Notes: generated by a model from the sequence alone, not told the origin. Positions 53,451 through 63,050 are shown, counted from the first letter of the stretch. The stretch: 64,000 nucleotides of DNA from Labilithrix sp. (GCA_019637175.1 JAHBWD010000029.1:1-64000); one strand, 5' to 3'. Translations and numbers: made by a program.

Positions 53451-54884
53451 ATGTCCAGCTCGCGAAGTGATCAGGCCACGGCTCCCGCGGGGGCTCCGGC
53501 GGCGCTCCCGTCGCCCGGTCACGTCATCGCCGGCAAGTACGCGATCGAGAAGGTGCTGGGCGAGGGCGGAATGGGGATCGTCTACGAGGCCACCCACCTC
53601 AAGCTCCGGCAACGGGTCGCGGTGAAGATGCTCCTGCCGGACATGATGGCGCACGAGGTGATCGTGTCGCGCTTCGAGCGTGAGGCGCGCGCGGCAGGGC
53701 AGCTCCGCAGCCGTCACGTCGCCCGGGTGATGGACGTCGACACCACGCCCGAAGGCTTGCCGTACATGGTCATGGAGTTCCTCGAGGGCCACGATCTCCA
53801 GATCGAGATCGAGCGGCGCGGGCGCCTCCCGTGGGACGAATCCGTCGACTACGTGCTGCAAGCGTGCGCCGCGATGATCGAGGCGCATCAGCTCGGGATC
53901 GTTCACCGCGACCTGAAACCCTCGAACCTCTACCTCGCGATCGACGGCGAGGCGCGGGTGATCAAGGTGCTCGACTTCGGGATCTCGAAGGTCCAGAGCG
54001 AAGGCGACGCGAAGCTCACCGCCGCCGAGGCCGTGATGGGCACGGCGATGTACATGGCGCCGGAGCAGGTGCGCTCGTCGAAGAACGTCGACGCGCGCTC
54101 CGACATCTGGTCGCTCGGCGTGATTCTGTACGAGCTCCTGTGCGGGCGTCCGCCCTTCGTGGGCACGCCCACGCAGGTCGCGGCGGCGATCGTGAGCGAA
54201 GACCCTCCCGATCTGCGCGGGCAGTGCGACGCGCCGGCGGAGCTCGTCGCGATCGTGACGAAGGCGCTCCAGCGCGAGGCCTCCGGCCGCTTCGACGACG
54301 TGCGCGCGCTCGCGCTCGCGCTCGCGCCGCTCGCGTCGTCGACGGGCGCGGGGCGCTTGATCGCCGACGGGCTGCTCAGCGGGTCTCCCGGCGTGGCCTT
54401 CCGCGGATCGATGCGGCCGGGCGCGCGGATCGACGAGGCTTCGACCGTCGTGCAGGTCGCCGCGGTGAGCGAGGCGCGCATGCGAGGGCGCGGCGAAGGA
54501 GGCACCGCGCCCGGCTGGTCGCAGCACAGCCAGCCGGCGTTGCGCAGCCGCACGCTGCTCATCGGCTTCGCGATCGCGTTCGTCGGCGGCGTGCTCTCGC
54601 TCGGGGGCGGCGCGCTCTTCTATCTCCGATCGCGCGAGCACGCGGCTGCCCCGACCGGGCCGCCGAGCTCACCTCCGAGCGCGGAGAAGACGAGCGAGCC
54701 GTTCGTCGATCCCGTGCCTCCCTCGATCCCTGCGCCTCCGGTGACGGGACAGCCCGCCGTCAGCGCGAGCGCGTCGGCGCGGCGTCCGACGGCGGCGCCG
54801 GCGAAGCCCGCGGCGCCGGCGAAGCCCGTGGAGCCGAAGCCGGCCGCGAAGCCCGCGCCGAGCGCGAACCCGCTCCTGCTCTAG
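53451..54884 (+). CDS. Hanks-type Ser/Thr protein kinase with one TM helix
   Basis: 477 aa membrane-anchored receptor-like kinase. Kinase domain: GEGGMGIVYEATHLKLRQRVAVKM, EREARAAGQLRSRHVARVMDV, HRDLKPSN, LDFGISKV, GTAMYMAPEQVRS, SDIWSLGVILYELLCGRPPF. All catalytic residues are present. Then about 110 residues of juxtamembrane linker, one transmembrane helix (LIGFAIAFVGGVLSLGGGALFYL), and an Ala/Pro/Lys-rich tail (AAPAKPAAPAKPVEPKPAAKP) outside. ATG 53451 is the preferred start; one further upstream in-frame start at 53406 would add 15 residues. No extracellular PASTA or sensor domain. It converges with a small outer-membrane protein gene. Confidence 0.9.
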   Translation: MSSSRSDQATAPAGAPAALPSPGHVIAGKYAIEKVLGEGGMGIVYEATHLKLRQRVAVKMLLPDMMAHEVIVSRFEREARAAGQLRSRHVARVMDVDTTPEGLPYMVMEFLEGHDLQIEIERRGRLPWDESVDYVLQACAAMIEAHQLGIVHRDLKPSNLYLAIDGEARVIKVLDFGISKVQSEGDAKLTAAEAVMGTAMYMAPEQVRSSKNVDARSDIWSLGVILYELLCGRPPFVGTPTQVAAAIVSEDPPDLRGQCDAPAELVAIVTKALQREASGRFDDVRALALALAPLASSTGAGRLIADGLLSGSPGVAFRGSMRPGARIDEASTVVQVAAVSEARMRGRGEGGTAPGWSQHSQPALRSRTLLIGFAIAFVGGVLSLGGGALFYLRSREHAAAPTGPPSSPPSAEKTSEPFVDPVPPSIPAPPVTGQPAVSASASARRPTAAPAKPAAPAKPVEPKPAAKPAPSANPLLL

Positions 54885-54893
54885 CTCGGCGCT

Positions 54894-55541
54894 TCAGAAC
54901 TCGAGGCGAGAGGCGACCATCGTGCTCCACATCCGGAGCGCGGGGATGTCGCCCTGACCGTGCACCTCGCGGTAGAGCGCGGTCGTCGTCGATTCGAAGG
55001 CCATCTGCCAGGCGCGCGTGATCCGGAGCTCGAAGCCGCCGCCGATCTGCGCCGCGACCTCCATCTCGCGGCGGAAGTGGGGGAGGAGATCGGTGTCGGT
55101 GCGCCACTGCCCGAAGCCGACCTGCGCGAACGGCGTGAAGCGCGCCTGGTTCAACCGAACGCGCGAGAGGACCATGCGCGTCGACGCCGAGAGGCGCATC
55201 GCGTCGGCGATCGAGAGTCGATCGCCGGCGACCTTGTACGCATTGAACCAGTCGCGCGCGACGAGCGACACGCGCGGCGCGACGCCGAACCACGCGTTGC
55301 CCACGTTCTGGACGTTGAGCTCGCCGTGACGCTCGGAAGGGTGGAGCGCGGCGGCGTTGGTCTCGACGAAGCAGCCCGCCGCCGTGCAGCGCGGCGTGTC
55401 GAGGACATCGGTTCCCTTGCGCGCGATGACGTCGAGCTCCGTGAGCACGCGTCCCCAGTCGGGCGCCGACGGATCTGCGCTCGCGCTCGTGGCGACGGTC
55501 GTCGCGAAGAGCGCCGCACCCAGGGCCGCAGTCAGACGCAT
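54894..55541 (-). CDS. Small outer-membrane beta-barrel-like protein
   Basis: 215 aa with a signal peptide (ALFATTVATSASADPSAP). No family recognised. The mature part is beta-rich with aromatic-bearing strands (AWFGVAPRVSLVARDWFNAY, RMVLSRVRLNQARFTPFAQVGFGQW, FELRITRAWQMAFESTTTALYREV) and ends in Phe (SRLEF), the usual outer-membrane barrel signature; an eight-strand barrel is plausible. Two cysteines near residue 50 (RCTAAGCFV) could form a disulfide. ATG 55541 is picked because it starts the signal peptide. It is divergent from the sigma factor gene. Confidence 0.72.
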   Translation of the reverse strand: MRLTAALGAALFATTVATSASADPSAPDWGRVLTELDVIARKGTDVLDTPRCTAAGCFVETNAAALHPSERHGELNVQNVGNAWFGVAPRVSLVARDWFNAYKVAGDRLSIADAMRLSASTRMVLSRVRLNQARFTPFAQVGFGQWRTDTDLLPHFRREMEVAAQIGGGFELRITRAWQMAFESTTTALYREVHGQGDIPALRMWSTMVASRLEF

Positions 55542-55818
55542 TCCCTTAACACCTATCGGGCGGGCGGGAGGTCTGGAAGCATTCGCGCGCATTTCCGTGG
55601 GATTCCGTGGGAGGTCGTGCGTCGGTCTCCGCGCGGCCGGCCGCAGAACGGGAGCAATCGACGTGCCGTGTAGCTCATGTGGGATAATCCGCGTTTGTCG
55701 GGATTTTTGGGCATCTGGCGGCCCAGCGGCCTGAGGCCGGATGTCCTCGGGTGGGCGGTGCCCGACCCAGGCGCGACGAGCGAAACCCGCGCGTCGCCGC
55801 CGCGTAGTGCGACCAGGG

Positions 55819-56448
55819 ATGTTCGCTGCGCCGACCGAGAGTGATAAGAGCGTCCGCGTGAGCCGCGGGAGCGATCGTGAGCGGCACGGCGCGCTTCTCG
55901 ACGCCGCGATGGATCGGTACGCCACGGGCGACGACGCCGCGTTCGAAGAGCTCTACGACGGTCTCGTCCCGCGGCTCGAGGGGTTCTTGCTCCGCCAGAC
56001 GTCCGACCGCGCGCGCGTCGAGGACGTCGTGCAGAACACGATGCTCCAGATCCATCGTCACCGCGGTCGCTTCATCGCGGGCGCGCAGGTCGTGCCCTGG
56101 GCGTTCGCGATCGCGCGGCGGCTGCTCATCGATCAGCATCGCCGCGGCGGCCGCGAGGTCCTCTCGCGCGACGACGACGGCGCTTCGGCGCAGCTCCTCG
56201 AGGCGATCGACGCGCGCGCGGACGACGTGGCGATCGCGAAGGAGGTCGCCGCGCGGCTGACCGAAGAGCTCGGGCGCCTCCCCGAGAACCAGCGGGTGGC
56301 GTTCGAGCTGATCAAGCAAGACGGGTTGAGCGTCGCCGAGGCCGCGCAGGTGCTCGGGACGACCGTGGCGGCGGTGAAGCTCCGCGCGCACCGCGCCTAC
56401 GAGGCGATGCGCGCCGTGCTCGCCGATCTCGACAGGAAGGACCATTGA
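55819..56448 (+). CDS. ECF-type RNA polymerase sigma factor
   Basis: 209 aa sigma-70-family factor. Region 2 is ALLDAAMDRYATGDDAAFEELYDGLVPRLEGFL through DVVQNTMLQIHRHRGRF, region 4 is LPENQRVAFELIKQDGLSVAEAAQVLGTTVAAVKLRAHRAYEAM. Regions 1 and 3 are absent, as in the extracytoplasmic-function group. The start is uncertain: ATG 55819 (MFAAPTESDK) or GTG 55858; an earlier ATG at 55741 gives an unlikely basic leader. One base separates its stop from the gene of a multi-pass NrsF-like protein, so it is presumably held by that protein. Confidence 0.88.
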   Translation: MFAAPTESDKSVRVSRGSDRERHGALLDAAMDRYATGDDAAFEELYDGLVPRLEGFLLRQTSDRARVEDVVQNTMLQIHRHRGRFIAGAQVVPWAFAIARRLLIDQHRRGGREVLSRDDDGASAQLLEAIDARADDVAIAKEVAARLTEELGRLPENQRVAFELIKQDGLSVAEAAQVLGTTVAAVKLRAHRAYEAMRAVLADLDRKDH

Positions 56449-56449
56449 G

Positions 56450-57109
56450 ATGACGACCCACACGAGCGATCTCCGCGCGCGCATCCTCGCCGAGGTGAAG
56501 AAGGCGCCGTCGGTCACCCGCGCGACGCAAAGGCGGCGCGTCGCGCTCGTCTCTGCGATCGGCGCGCTCGCGACGGCCTCGATGTTCTTCGCGATGGGAG
56601 GCGTCAAGGCGGGGAGCCGGCCCGCGGAGCTCGTCGCGTTCACCGCCGGCTTCGGCCTCTTCGCCGCGGCCGTCTTGACGCGGCTCTCTTCGCCTTCGAA
56701 GCGCGTGCCCTCGATGCTCGGGCGCCCGCGCTCGGTGCTCGTCACGGCCACGGTCATCGCGGCGCCGGTGCTCGCGCTCGTCGTCCTCGCGGCGGGGCTC
56801 GTCTGGCCTCACGATCCCGCAGACGAGGTCGGCGGGCGCGTCCACCTCGCGTGCGGGGCCATGACGCTCGCGCAAGGGGCGCTGCCGCTCGTCGCGATGC
56901 TCATTCCCAAGCGGGGCACGGATCCGGTGCACCCCGCGATCACCGGCGCCGCGCTGGGAATGACCGCGGGCGGATGGACCGTGATGATGGCCTACCTCCG
57001 GTGTCCGCACCCCGACGGGGCGCACTGCCTGATCGCGCACGTCCTGCCGACGCTGGTGCTGTCCGCGGTCGGCGCCGCGCTCGGGGCCATTCTCCTGCGC
57101 ATGAGGTGA
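56450..57109 (+). CDS. NrsF-like multi-pass anti-sigma factor (DUF1109-like)
   Basis: 219 aa with six transmembrane helices after a polar N-terminus of about 30 residues (TSDLRARILAEVKKAPSVTRATQ). The layout and the late RCPHPDGAHCLIAHVLPTLVLSAVGAALG motif recall NrsF/DUF1109 proteins, which bind and hold ECF sigma factors at the inner membrane. That this one does so is inferred from its position one base after the sigma gene. The conserved Cys and His in that motif may sense metal or redox state, as proposed for NrsF of Caulobacter. ATG 56450. Confidence 0.8.
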   Translation: MTTHTSDLRARILAEVKKAPSVTRATQRRRVALVSAIGALATASMFFAMGGVKAGSRPAELVAFTAGFGLFAAAVLTRLSSPSKRVPSMLGRPRSVLVTATVIAAPVLALVVLAAGLVWPHDPADEVGGRVHLACGAMTLAQGALPLVAMLIPKRGTDPVHPAITGAALGMTAGGWTVMMAYLRCPHPDGAHCLIAHVLPTLVLSAVGAALGAILLRMR

Positions 57110-57142
57110 GAGCGTCGTGGCACAATCGTTCCCTTCGAGGGA

Positions 57143-58633
57143 ATGAGGCCGCGCATCCTGATGATCTCGTCCGAGGTCGAGTCGCTCGCGCGGACGGGCG
57201 GCCTCGGAGACGTCGTCGACGCGCTGTCTCTCGCCCTCGCCGAGCGCGGCGCGCAGGTCATGGTCGTGACGCCGCTCTACGGCGTCACGCGCCTCCCGCG
57301 CGCGACGCACCGCTGGCCCGGCGAGGTCGTCGTGCGATGGGGCTGGGGCCCCGCCGACGTGCGCCACGGCGGCGTCGTCGAGCTCGAGACGTCGCGCTTC
57401 GACTCGGGCGGGAGCCGCCGCGTGTGCCTGCTCGACGATCCTGGGCTCTTCGGCCGCGCCGGCATCTACGGCGACGCGGCGGGCGCGTTCGGCGACAACG
57501 ATCTCCGCTTCGCGGTGATGTCGCGCGGCGCGCTCGAGATCGCCGCGCGCGCGTGGGACGGCGGGCCCGACGTCATCCACGCCCACGACTGGCACGCGAC
57601 GTTCGCCGTGCTCTACGCGAAGCTCGTGATGGGTGAGCACTGGGCGAACAAACCCGTCGTCTTCACGATCCACAACCTCGCGTTCCAGGGGGTGCTCGAC
57701 GACGGCGCGCTCGACCGCCTGCACCTGCCGCGCGTCGCGTACGTTCCCGAGATCCTCCGGCACGAAGGCAACGTGAACCTGATGAAGGGCGCGACGGCGC
57801 TCGCGGATCGGATCACCACCGTGAGCCCGACGTACGCCCGCGAGATCCTGACGCCCGAGTTCGGCTTCGGGCTCGATCTCCACCTGCGCGCGCATCAATC
57901 GAAGCTCGTCGGGATCATCAACGGGATCGACGAAACGCTCTTCGATCCGCGCACCGACGTCGCGCTCGCCGCGCAGTACGATCTCGCCGGCGCCGGGCTC
58001 GGCCGCGCCGAGTGCAAAGACACGCTCGCCGCGGAGGTCGGCCTCGACGCCGGCGCCGGGCCGCTGTTCGGCGCGGTGAGCCGCCTGACGTGGCAGAAGG
58101 GGATCGATCTCTTGATCCCGCTCTTGGGCGACATCGTCGAGCGCGGGGGCCGCGTGCTCCTCGTCGGCCAGGGCGACGCCGACATCGAGGCGGAGCTCGC
58201 CGCCGCGGCGAGGCGCTTCCCCGGTCGCGTCGCGGTGCGCATCGCCTTCGATCCGCCGCTCTCGCGCCGGGTGTACTCGGGCGTCGACTTCTTCTTCGTC
58301 CCGTCGCGCTTCGAGCCGTGCGGCCTCACCCAGATGTACGCGATGCGCTACGGCGCGATCCCGATCGTGACCGACGTGGGAGGCCTCCACGACACCGTCG
58401 AGCCGATCACGTCGGAGCGAGGCACGGGCCGAGGTACGGGTACGCGTACGGGTACGGGACTCGTCGCGCCGTGGGCCGACGTCGAGGCGCTGAAGAAGGT
58501 GACGCTCGCGGCGTTCGATCTGCACGCCGACGGCCCCGCCATGGCGGCCGCCCGCGCGTCCGCGATGAGGAAGAGCTTCTCCTGGGCGGCGCCCGCCGCC
58601 GACTACGCGGCGCTCTACCGGAGCGTGACTTGA
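57143..58633 (+). CDS. glgA: Glycogen synthase (ADP-glucose type)
   Basis: 496 aa GT5-family glucosyltransferase that extends alpha-1,4-glucan chains from ADP-glucose. N-terminal RTGGLGDVV at residues 17-25, where many enzymes have K-TGGL; the start Arg is a known variant. Later VIHAHDWHATFA, TIHNLAFQG, GIINGIDETLFDPRTD, SRLTWQKGIDLLIP and the C-terminal active-site ARFEPCGLTQMYAM-type motif (RFEPCGLTQMYAMRYG). An insertion coded by a hexamer repeat adds ERGTGRGTGTRTGTG before the last 50 residues, at a surface loop. ATG 57143 has GAGGGA just before it. It starts 33 bp after the NrsF-like gene. Confidence 0.93.
   Translation: MRPRILMISSEVESLARTGGLGDVVDALSLALAERGAQVMVVTPLYGVTRLPRATHRWPGEVVVRWGWGPADVRHGGVVELETSRFDSGGSRRVCLLDDPGLFGRAGIYGDAAGAFGDNDLRFAVMSRGALEIAARAWDGGPDVIHAHDWHATFAVLYAKLVMGEHWANKPVVFTIHNLAFQGVLDDGALDRLHLPRVAYVPEILRHEGNVNLMKGATALADRITTVSPTYAREILTPEFGFGLDLHLRAHQSKLVGIINGIDETLFDPRTDVALAAQYDLAGAGLGRAECKDTLAAEVGLDAGAGPLFGAVSRLTWQKGIDLLIPLLGDIVERGGRVLLVGQGDADIEAELAAAARRFPGRVAVRIAFDPPLSRRVYSGVDFFFVPSRFEPCGLTQMYAMRYGAIPIVTDVGGLHDTVEPITSERGTGRGTGTRTGTGLVAPWADVEALKKVTLAAFDLHADGPAMAAARASAMRKSFSWAAPAADYAALYRSVT
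58433..58458. repeat. Hexanucleotide repeat inside glgA
   Basis: Four copies of a TACGGG-like hexamer with one variant unit, in frame, coding alternating Gly-Thr and Arg. It forms a loop before the last C-terminal helices of GlgA, probably tolerated as a surface insertion. Flanking codons (58421-58432) show similar degenerate units. Confidence 0.85.
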
Positions 58634-58660
58634 CCTCCCGCGCTCGGCTACGCTGAAGGA

Positions 58661-59527
58661 ATGCTGGGCCGTTTCTCGTCGTTGGTCGTCGCAACGGCAG
58701 TCGTCGCTTGCGGGGCGCCGGGTCAGGTCTCCTTCGTGAGCAACGAGCGCCCGTCCGCGCAGGGCGCGCCGCAGGTGGGCCTCTCGCCCGCGGCCGCGCA
58801 CGCGGAGAATCCGAACGGCGTCAGCCGCGAGCTGCCGAACGACGATGAGCTCATCGAGCCCGAGCGCCCGGCGGCCGATTCGAAGCAGGAGCGCGCGCTC
58901 GTCCACATCCACGGCCCGGGGGGCGTCGTCTGCTCCGGCGTGGTGCTCGGCCCGCGCATCGTCGCGACGGCGCAGCAGTGCCTCAAGGGCGAGACGAAGG
59001 GCGTCACGACGCTCGGCGCGAGCCGCGAGTATCGCGTGGAGGTCGCGTCGAGCACGCTCACGTGGACCAACCGCATCGCCAAGTTCGTGCTGCTCCCGCA
59101 GTGCGACTGGAACGAGCTCGACATCGGCGTGCTCGTCCTCGCCGAGCCCGCGCAGTACGTGCAGCCGCTCAACATCGTGAGCGCCCCGGGCCCGGGCGCG
59201 CGCGTGCAAGCGCTCGGCTACGGCCACTGCGCGGGGCAGAGCCGCTCGATGAAGGATCGCGTCGGCATCGTCCGCTCGCGCGTCTCCGAGGCGGTCGTCA
59301 TCGACGTGCCGCTCTGCAGGGGCGACACCGGCGGCCCGGTGGTCGACGGCCGCGACGGCGACGTCGTCGGCCTCATCTCCCACCGCGACGATCCCGAGGG
59401 CTCACCGCTCCGCACGACGACGATCGCGCGCCTCGACACGACGCACGCCCGCGAGCTGCTCGCGCAGGCGAAGCTCCTCGCCGACGGCGCGGAGCCGGCG
59501 AAGGTGCAGAACGTGGCCTGTCGCTGA
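58661..59527 (+). CDS. Trypsin-fold lipoprotein with a broken catalytic triad (pseudoprotease)
   Basis: 288 aa. Probable lipoprotein (TAVVACGA) with a polar linker of about 70 residues, then a chymotrypsin-like fold (S1 family). The usual TA-A-HC is ATAQQC, so the catalytic His is Gln106; the Asp is kept (NELDIGVLVL, Asp154); GDSGGP is GDTGGP, so the Ser is Thr223. A Thr could in principle serve as nucleophile, but with no His general base it should be inactive as a protease. It is probably a binding or regulatory relative. The disulfide cysteines around positions 91/107 and 138/204 are present. ATG 58661. Confidence 0.85.
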   Translation: MLGRFSSLVVATAVVACGAPGQVSFVSNERPSAQGAPQVGLSPAAAHAENPNGVSRELPNDDELIEPERPAADSKQERALVHIHGPGGVVCSGVVLGPRIVATAQQCLKGETKGVTTLGASREYRVEVASSTLTWTNRIAKFVLLPQCDWNELDIGVLVLAEPAQYVQPLNIVSAPGPGARVQALGYGHCAGQSRSMKDRVGIVRSRVSEAVVIDVPLCRGDTGGPVVDGRDGDVVGLISHRDDPEGSPLRTTTIARLDTTHARELLAQAKLLADGAEPAKVQNVACR

Positions 59528-59547
59528 CGCTCCTCTCCGCGGATGCG

Positions 59548-59604
59548 CTCAGCGCGCGTCTGCGCGTGCGTCCAGCTCAGCGCGCGTCTGCGCGTGCGTC
59601 CAGC

Positions 59605-59607
<3 letters not shown>
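59548..59607. repeat. 28-bp tandem duplication between the pseudoprotease and asnS
   Basis: Two identical 28-bp units (59548-59575 and 59576-59603) and a 4-bp start of a third, ending in the asnS stop codon region. It fills most of the 77-bp space between the two convergent genes. The unit starts CTCAGCGCGCGTCTG. It probably arose by slippage; no hairpin with a T-run is evident in it. Confidence 0.95.
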
Positions 59608-60896
<1,289 letters not shown>

Positions 60897-60900
<4 letters not shown>

Positions 60901-61406
60901 GACGTCTTTCCCGGTTGCTGAGGGCCCCCGGGGTTACCACGCTTTTGCAAAAGACGCGCGCCCCGCCGCGCCTCGCCCGCTGCCTGCGACGCGCGGACCT
61001 CGTCCGTATCGAGCACCAGCGGCGGGACCGCGGTGGGCTTTCGGTTCGCGTCGATCGCCACGAACGTGACCCGCGCGTCGACGCAAGGCCATCGCCGTCC
61101 GGTCGTCGCGTCCTCGCCCTCGACGATGACCTCGATCTCCATCGACGTGTGGAACGCCGCCGTGACCTTGGCCTCGAGGCGCACCACCTGTCCGATCCGC
61201 ACCGGCTGCTCGAACCGCAGATCGTCGACGAACGCGGTGACGGCCATGTTCCCGCAGTGGCGCTGCGCCGAGATCGCCGCGCAGAGATCGATCCACGCCA
61301 TGATCTGTCCGCCGAAGACGCCGCCGAGCGCGTTGGCGTGTTGGGGCAGGACGTACTCCGTCATCTGGGTGAGGCTCTGAGACTGAGGGCGAGGCGTCAG
61401 CGGCAT
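60897..61406 (-). CDS. Hotdog-fold acyl-CoA thioesterase (YciA/BACH-like)
   Basis: 169 aa. Single hotdog domain with the characteristic [32 protein letters not shown] helix (Asp in the active site of YciA-type enzymes), [18 protein letters not shown] and [21 protein letters not shown]. It would hydrolyse acyl-CoAs, probably medium or long chain, in the cytoplasm. The last 35 residues are polar and probably flexible. It precedes asnS with an ATGA overlap, an unusual operon partner for a tRNA synthetase. ATG 61406. Divergent to the TetR gene. Confidence 0.87.
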
Positions 61407-61464
61407 GGAGAGCCGCGATCGTTAGCGTGCTTGCGGTCGATTGACAGCCTCCTCGGTCGTGCTA

Positions 61465-61484
61465 CGGAATGAATGTTCATTCCG
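61465..61484. promoter_or_regulatory. 20-bp palindromic TetR operator upstream of tetR
   Basis: CGGAATGAA-TG-TTCATTCCG, a perfect inverted repeat. A TTGACA box at 61441-61446 lies 18 bp before it, so the operator overlaps the -10 region, consistent with autorepression. The same palindrome with CG at its centre occurs at 62109-62128 before the SDR gene. It covers the first in-frame ATG (61469), hence start 61490 is preferred. Confidence 0.75.
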
Positions 61485-61489
61485 AAACC

Positions 61490-62056
61490 ATGGTCGCCGT
61501 CGACAAACGAGAAGCCATTCTGGAGGCAGCCCTCGCGCTGTTCGCCGAGCGTGGGTTCCACGGCGCGGCGGTGCCCGACATCGCCCAGCGCGCGAGCGTC
61601 GGCGCCGGCACGATCTATCGGTATTTCGAGAACAAAGAGGGCCTCGTGAACGCCCTCTACCAGCAGTACAAGCACGTCCTCGGGCAGACGCTGCTCGGGG
61701 GCTTCGATCCGGCGGCTCCTCCGCGCGCGGCCTTCCACCACTTCTGGCGCCAGGCCTTCGTTTTCGCGCAGAAGCACCCGCTCGCGTTCCAGTTCCTGGA
61801 GCTCCACCACCACGCCCCGTACCTCGACGCCACGAGCCGGGGGCTCGAAGACCAGCTCCTCGCGATGGCGCACGACTTCATCGCCGCGGCCACGGCCCGT
61901 CAGGTCTTCAAAGACGTCCCCCCGCCGGTGCTCCTCGCGCTCGTGTGGGGCGCTTTTCGGGGGCTCGTCCAGGGCGGGGTCGAGGGGCGTATCGATATGA
62001 CTGAAAAGGTTATTTCCCAGGCGGAAGAGTGCGTCTGGGAGGCGATTCGGCGCTAG
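61490..62056 (+). CDS. TetR-family transcriptional regulator
   Basis: 188 aa. HTH at about residues 9-50 (REAILEAALALFAERGFHGAAVPDIAQRASVGAGTIYRYFENKEGLVNALY), a standard TetR DNA-binding domain. The C-terminal domain is helical (PRAAFHHFWRQAFVFAQKHPLAFQFLELHHHAPYL), of the type that binds fatty or hydrophobic ligands; the ligand is unknown. ATG 61490 is chosen over 61469 because the operator covers the latter. It lies divergent from the thioesterase and 94 bp before an SDR gene with an identical operator, so it probably represses itself and that gene. Confidence 0.9.
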   Translation: MVAVDKREAILEAALALFAERGFHGAAVPDIAQRASVGAGTIYRYFENKEGLVNALYQQYKHVLGQTLLGGFDPAAPPRAAFHHFWRQAFVFAQKHPLAFQFLELHHHAPYLDATSRGLEDQLLAMAHDFIAAATARQVFKDVPPPVLLALVWGAFRGLVQGGVEGRIDMTEKVISQAEECVWEAIRR

Positions 62057-62108
62057 CTGCCCTCGCGTGAGCCACGGAGGGAAGCCGGCGTCTTCTTGCG
62101 ACGTAAAG

Positions 62109-62128
62109 CGGAATGAACGTTCATTCCG
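62109..62128. promoter_or_regulatory. 20-bp palindromic TetR operator upstream of the SDR gene
   Basis: CGGAATGAA-CG-TTCATTCCG, a perfect inverted repeat, identical to the one before tetR save one centre base. It is 22 bp before the SDR start and would block transcription there. The match of two 20-mers in one 700-bp stretch makes binding by the adjacent TetR protein very likely. Confidence 0.78.
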
Positions 62129-62138
62129 AATCATCAGT

Positions 62139-62144
62139 GAAGGA
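62139..62144 (+). promoter_or_regulatory. Ribosome binding site of the SDR gene
   Basis: GAAGGA, 6 bp before ATG 62151, choosing that start over an in-frame ATG-free extension to 62067, which would cross the operator. Confidence 0.7.
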
Positions 62145-62150
62145 AATCGA

Positions 62151-63050
62151 ATGAAGACCATCCTCATCACGGGCGCGACGGCAGGGATCGGCAGGCACGC
62201 GGCGCTCGATCTGGCTCGCAAGGGGCACCACGTGATCGCCACCGGTCGTCGCAAGGCCGCCCTCGACACGCTGGCGAAAGAAGCCGGATCCCTCGCGGGG
62301 CGGCTCGACGTCGTCGTCCTCGACGTGACGAGCGAGAGCTCGATCGCCGCCGCCGTCTCGGCCGTCGACGCGCTCACCGACGGCTACGGCCTCGACGTCC
62401 TCGTCAACAACGCCGGCTACGGTCAGATGGGGCCGATCGAAGAGGTGAGCGACGCGGTCGTCCGCAGGCAGTTCGACACCAACGTGTTCGGGCTCCTCGC
62501 CATGACGCGCGCGTTCCTCCCGAAGATGCGCGAGCGCGGCCGCGGGCGCGTCGTCAACGTCGGCAGCATCGGCGGGCGCGTCACGTTCCCGCTCATGGGC
62601 ATCTACAACGCGACGAAGTACGCGCTCGAGTCGATCTCCGACGCGCTCCGCAACGAGGTGAAGCCCTTCGGCGTCGACGTCAGCATCGTCGAGCCCGGTC
62701 CCATCGCCACGGAGTTCAACGATCGCGCGATGGAGACGATCGACGTCGTCGACGGATCGCCCTACGCGCCCGTCGTCGCCGCGGCCGACGACTTCCGCAA
62801 GCAGTTCGAGTCGAACGCCTCGGGTCCCGAGGTCACGACGCGCGCGATCGTCCACGCGAGCCTCGCGCGCCGCCCGCGCGTTCGCTACGTCGCGCCGGGC
62901 TACCTCGCGCTGATGTTCTTCTTCCTCGCGATCCTGCCGACGCGCCTCGTCGACGCGGTCATGCGCCGCGTCTCCGGTCTCACCGCGAAGAACCTCGCGC
63001 GCGAGACGTCTTCGACGCCGGTGTCGCGCAAGATCGCGAAGGCCGCCTGA
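62151..63050 (+). CDS. Short-chain dehydrogenase/reductase (classical SDR)
   Basis: 299 aa NAD(P)-dependent oxidoreductase. Cofactor loop ILITGATAGIGRHAALDL, then VLDVTSESS, NNAGYGQMGPIEE, VNVGSIGGRVTFPL (catalytic Ser) and YNATKYALE (catalytic Tyr-x-x-x-Lys). A hydrophobic segment near the C-terminus (YLALMFFFLAILPTRLV) suggests membrane association, as in retinol- or fatty-alcohol-type SDRs. It is under the TetR operator at 62109-62128, so it is induced with the TetR ligand, which may well be its substrate or product. ATG 62151. Confidence 0.9.
   Translation: MKTILITGATAGIGRHAALDLARKGHHVIATGRRKAALDTLAKEAGSLAGRLDVVVLDVTSESSIAAAVSAVDALTDGYGLDVLVNNAGYGQMGPIEEVSDAVVRRQFDTNVFGLLAMTRAFLPKMRERGRGRVVNVGSIGGRVTFPLMGIYNATKYALESISDALRNEVKPFGVDVSIVEPGPIATEFNDRAMETIDVVDGSPYAPVVAAADDFRKQFESNASGPEVTTRAIVHASLARRPRVRYVAPGYLALMFFFLAILPTRLVDAVMRRVSGLTAKNLARETSSTPVSRKIAKAA

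Noticed and set aside
55727-55739. CGGCC-TGA-GGCCG hairpin before the sigma gene.
   Set aside because: Only five base pairs with a three-base loop; no support as a terminator or riboswitch.
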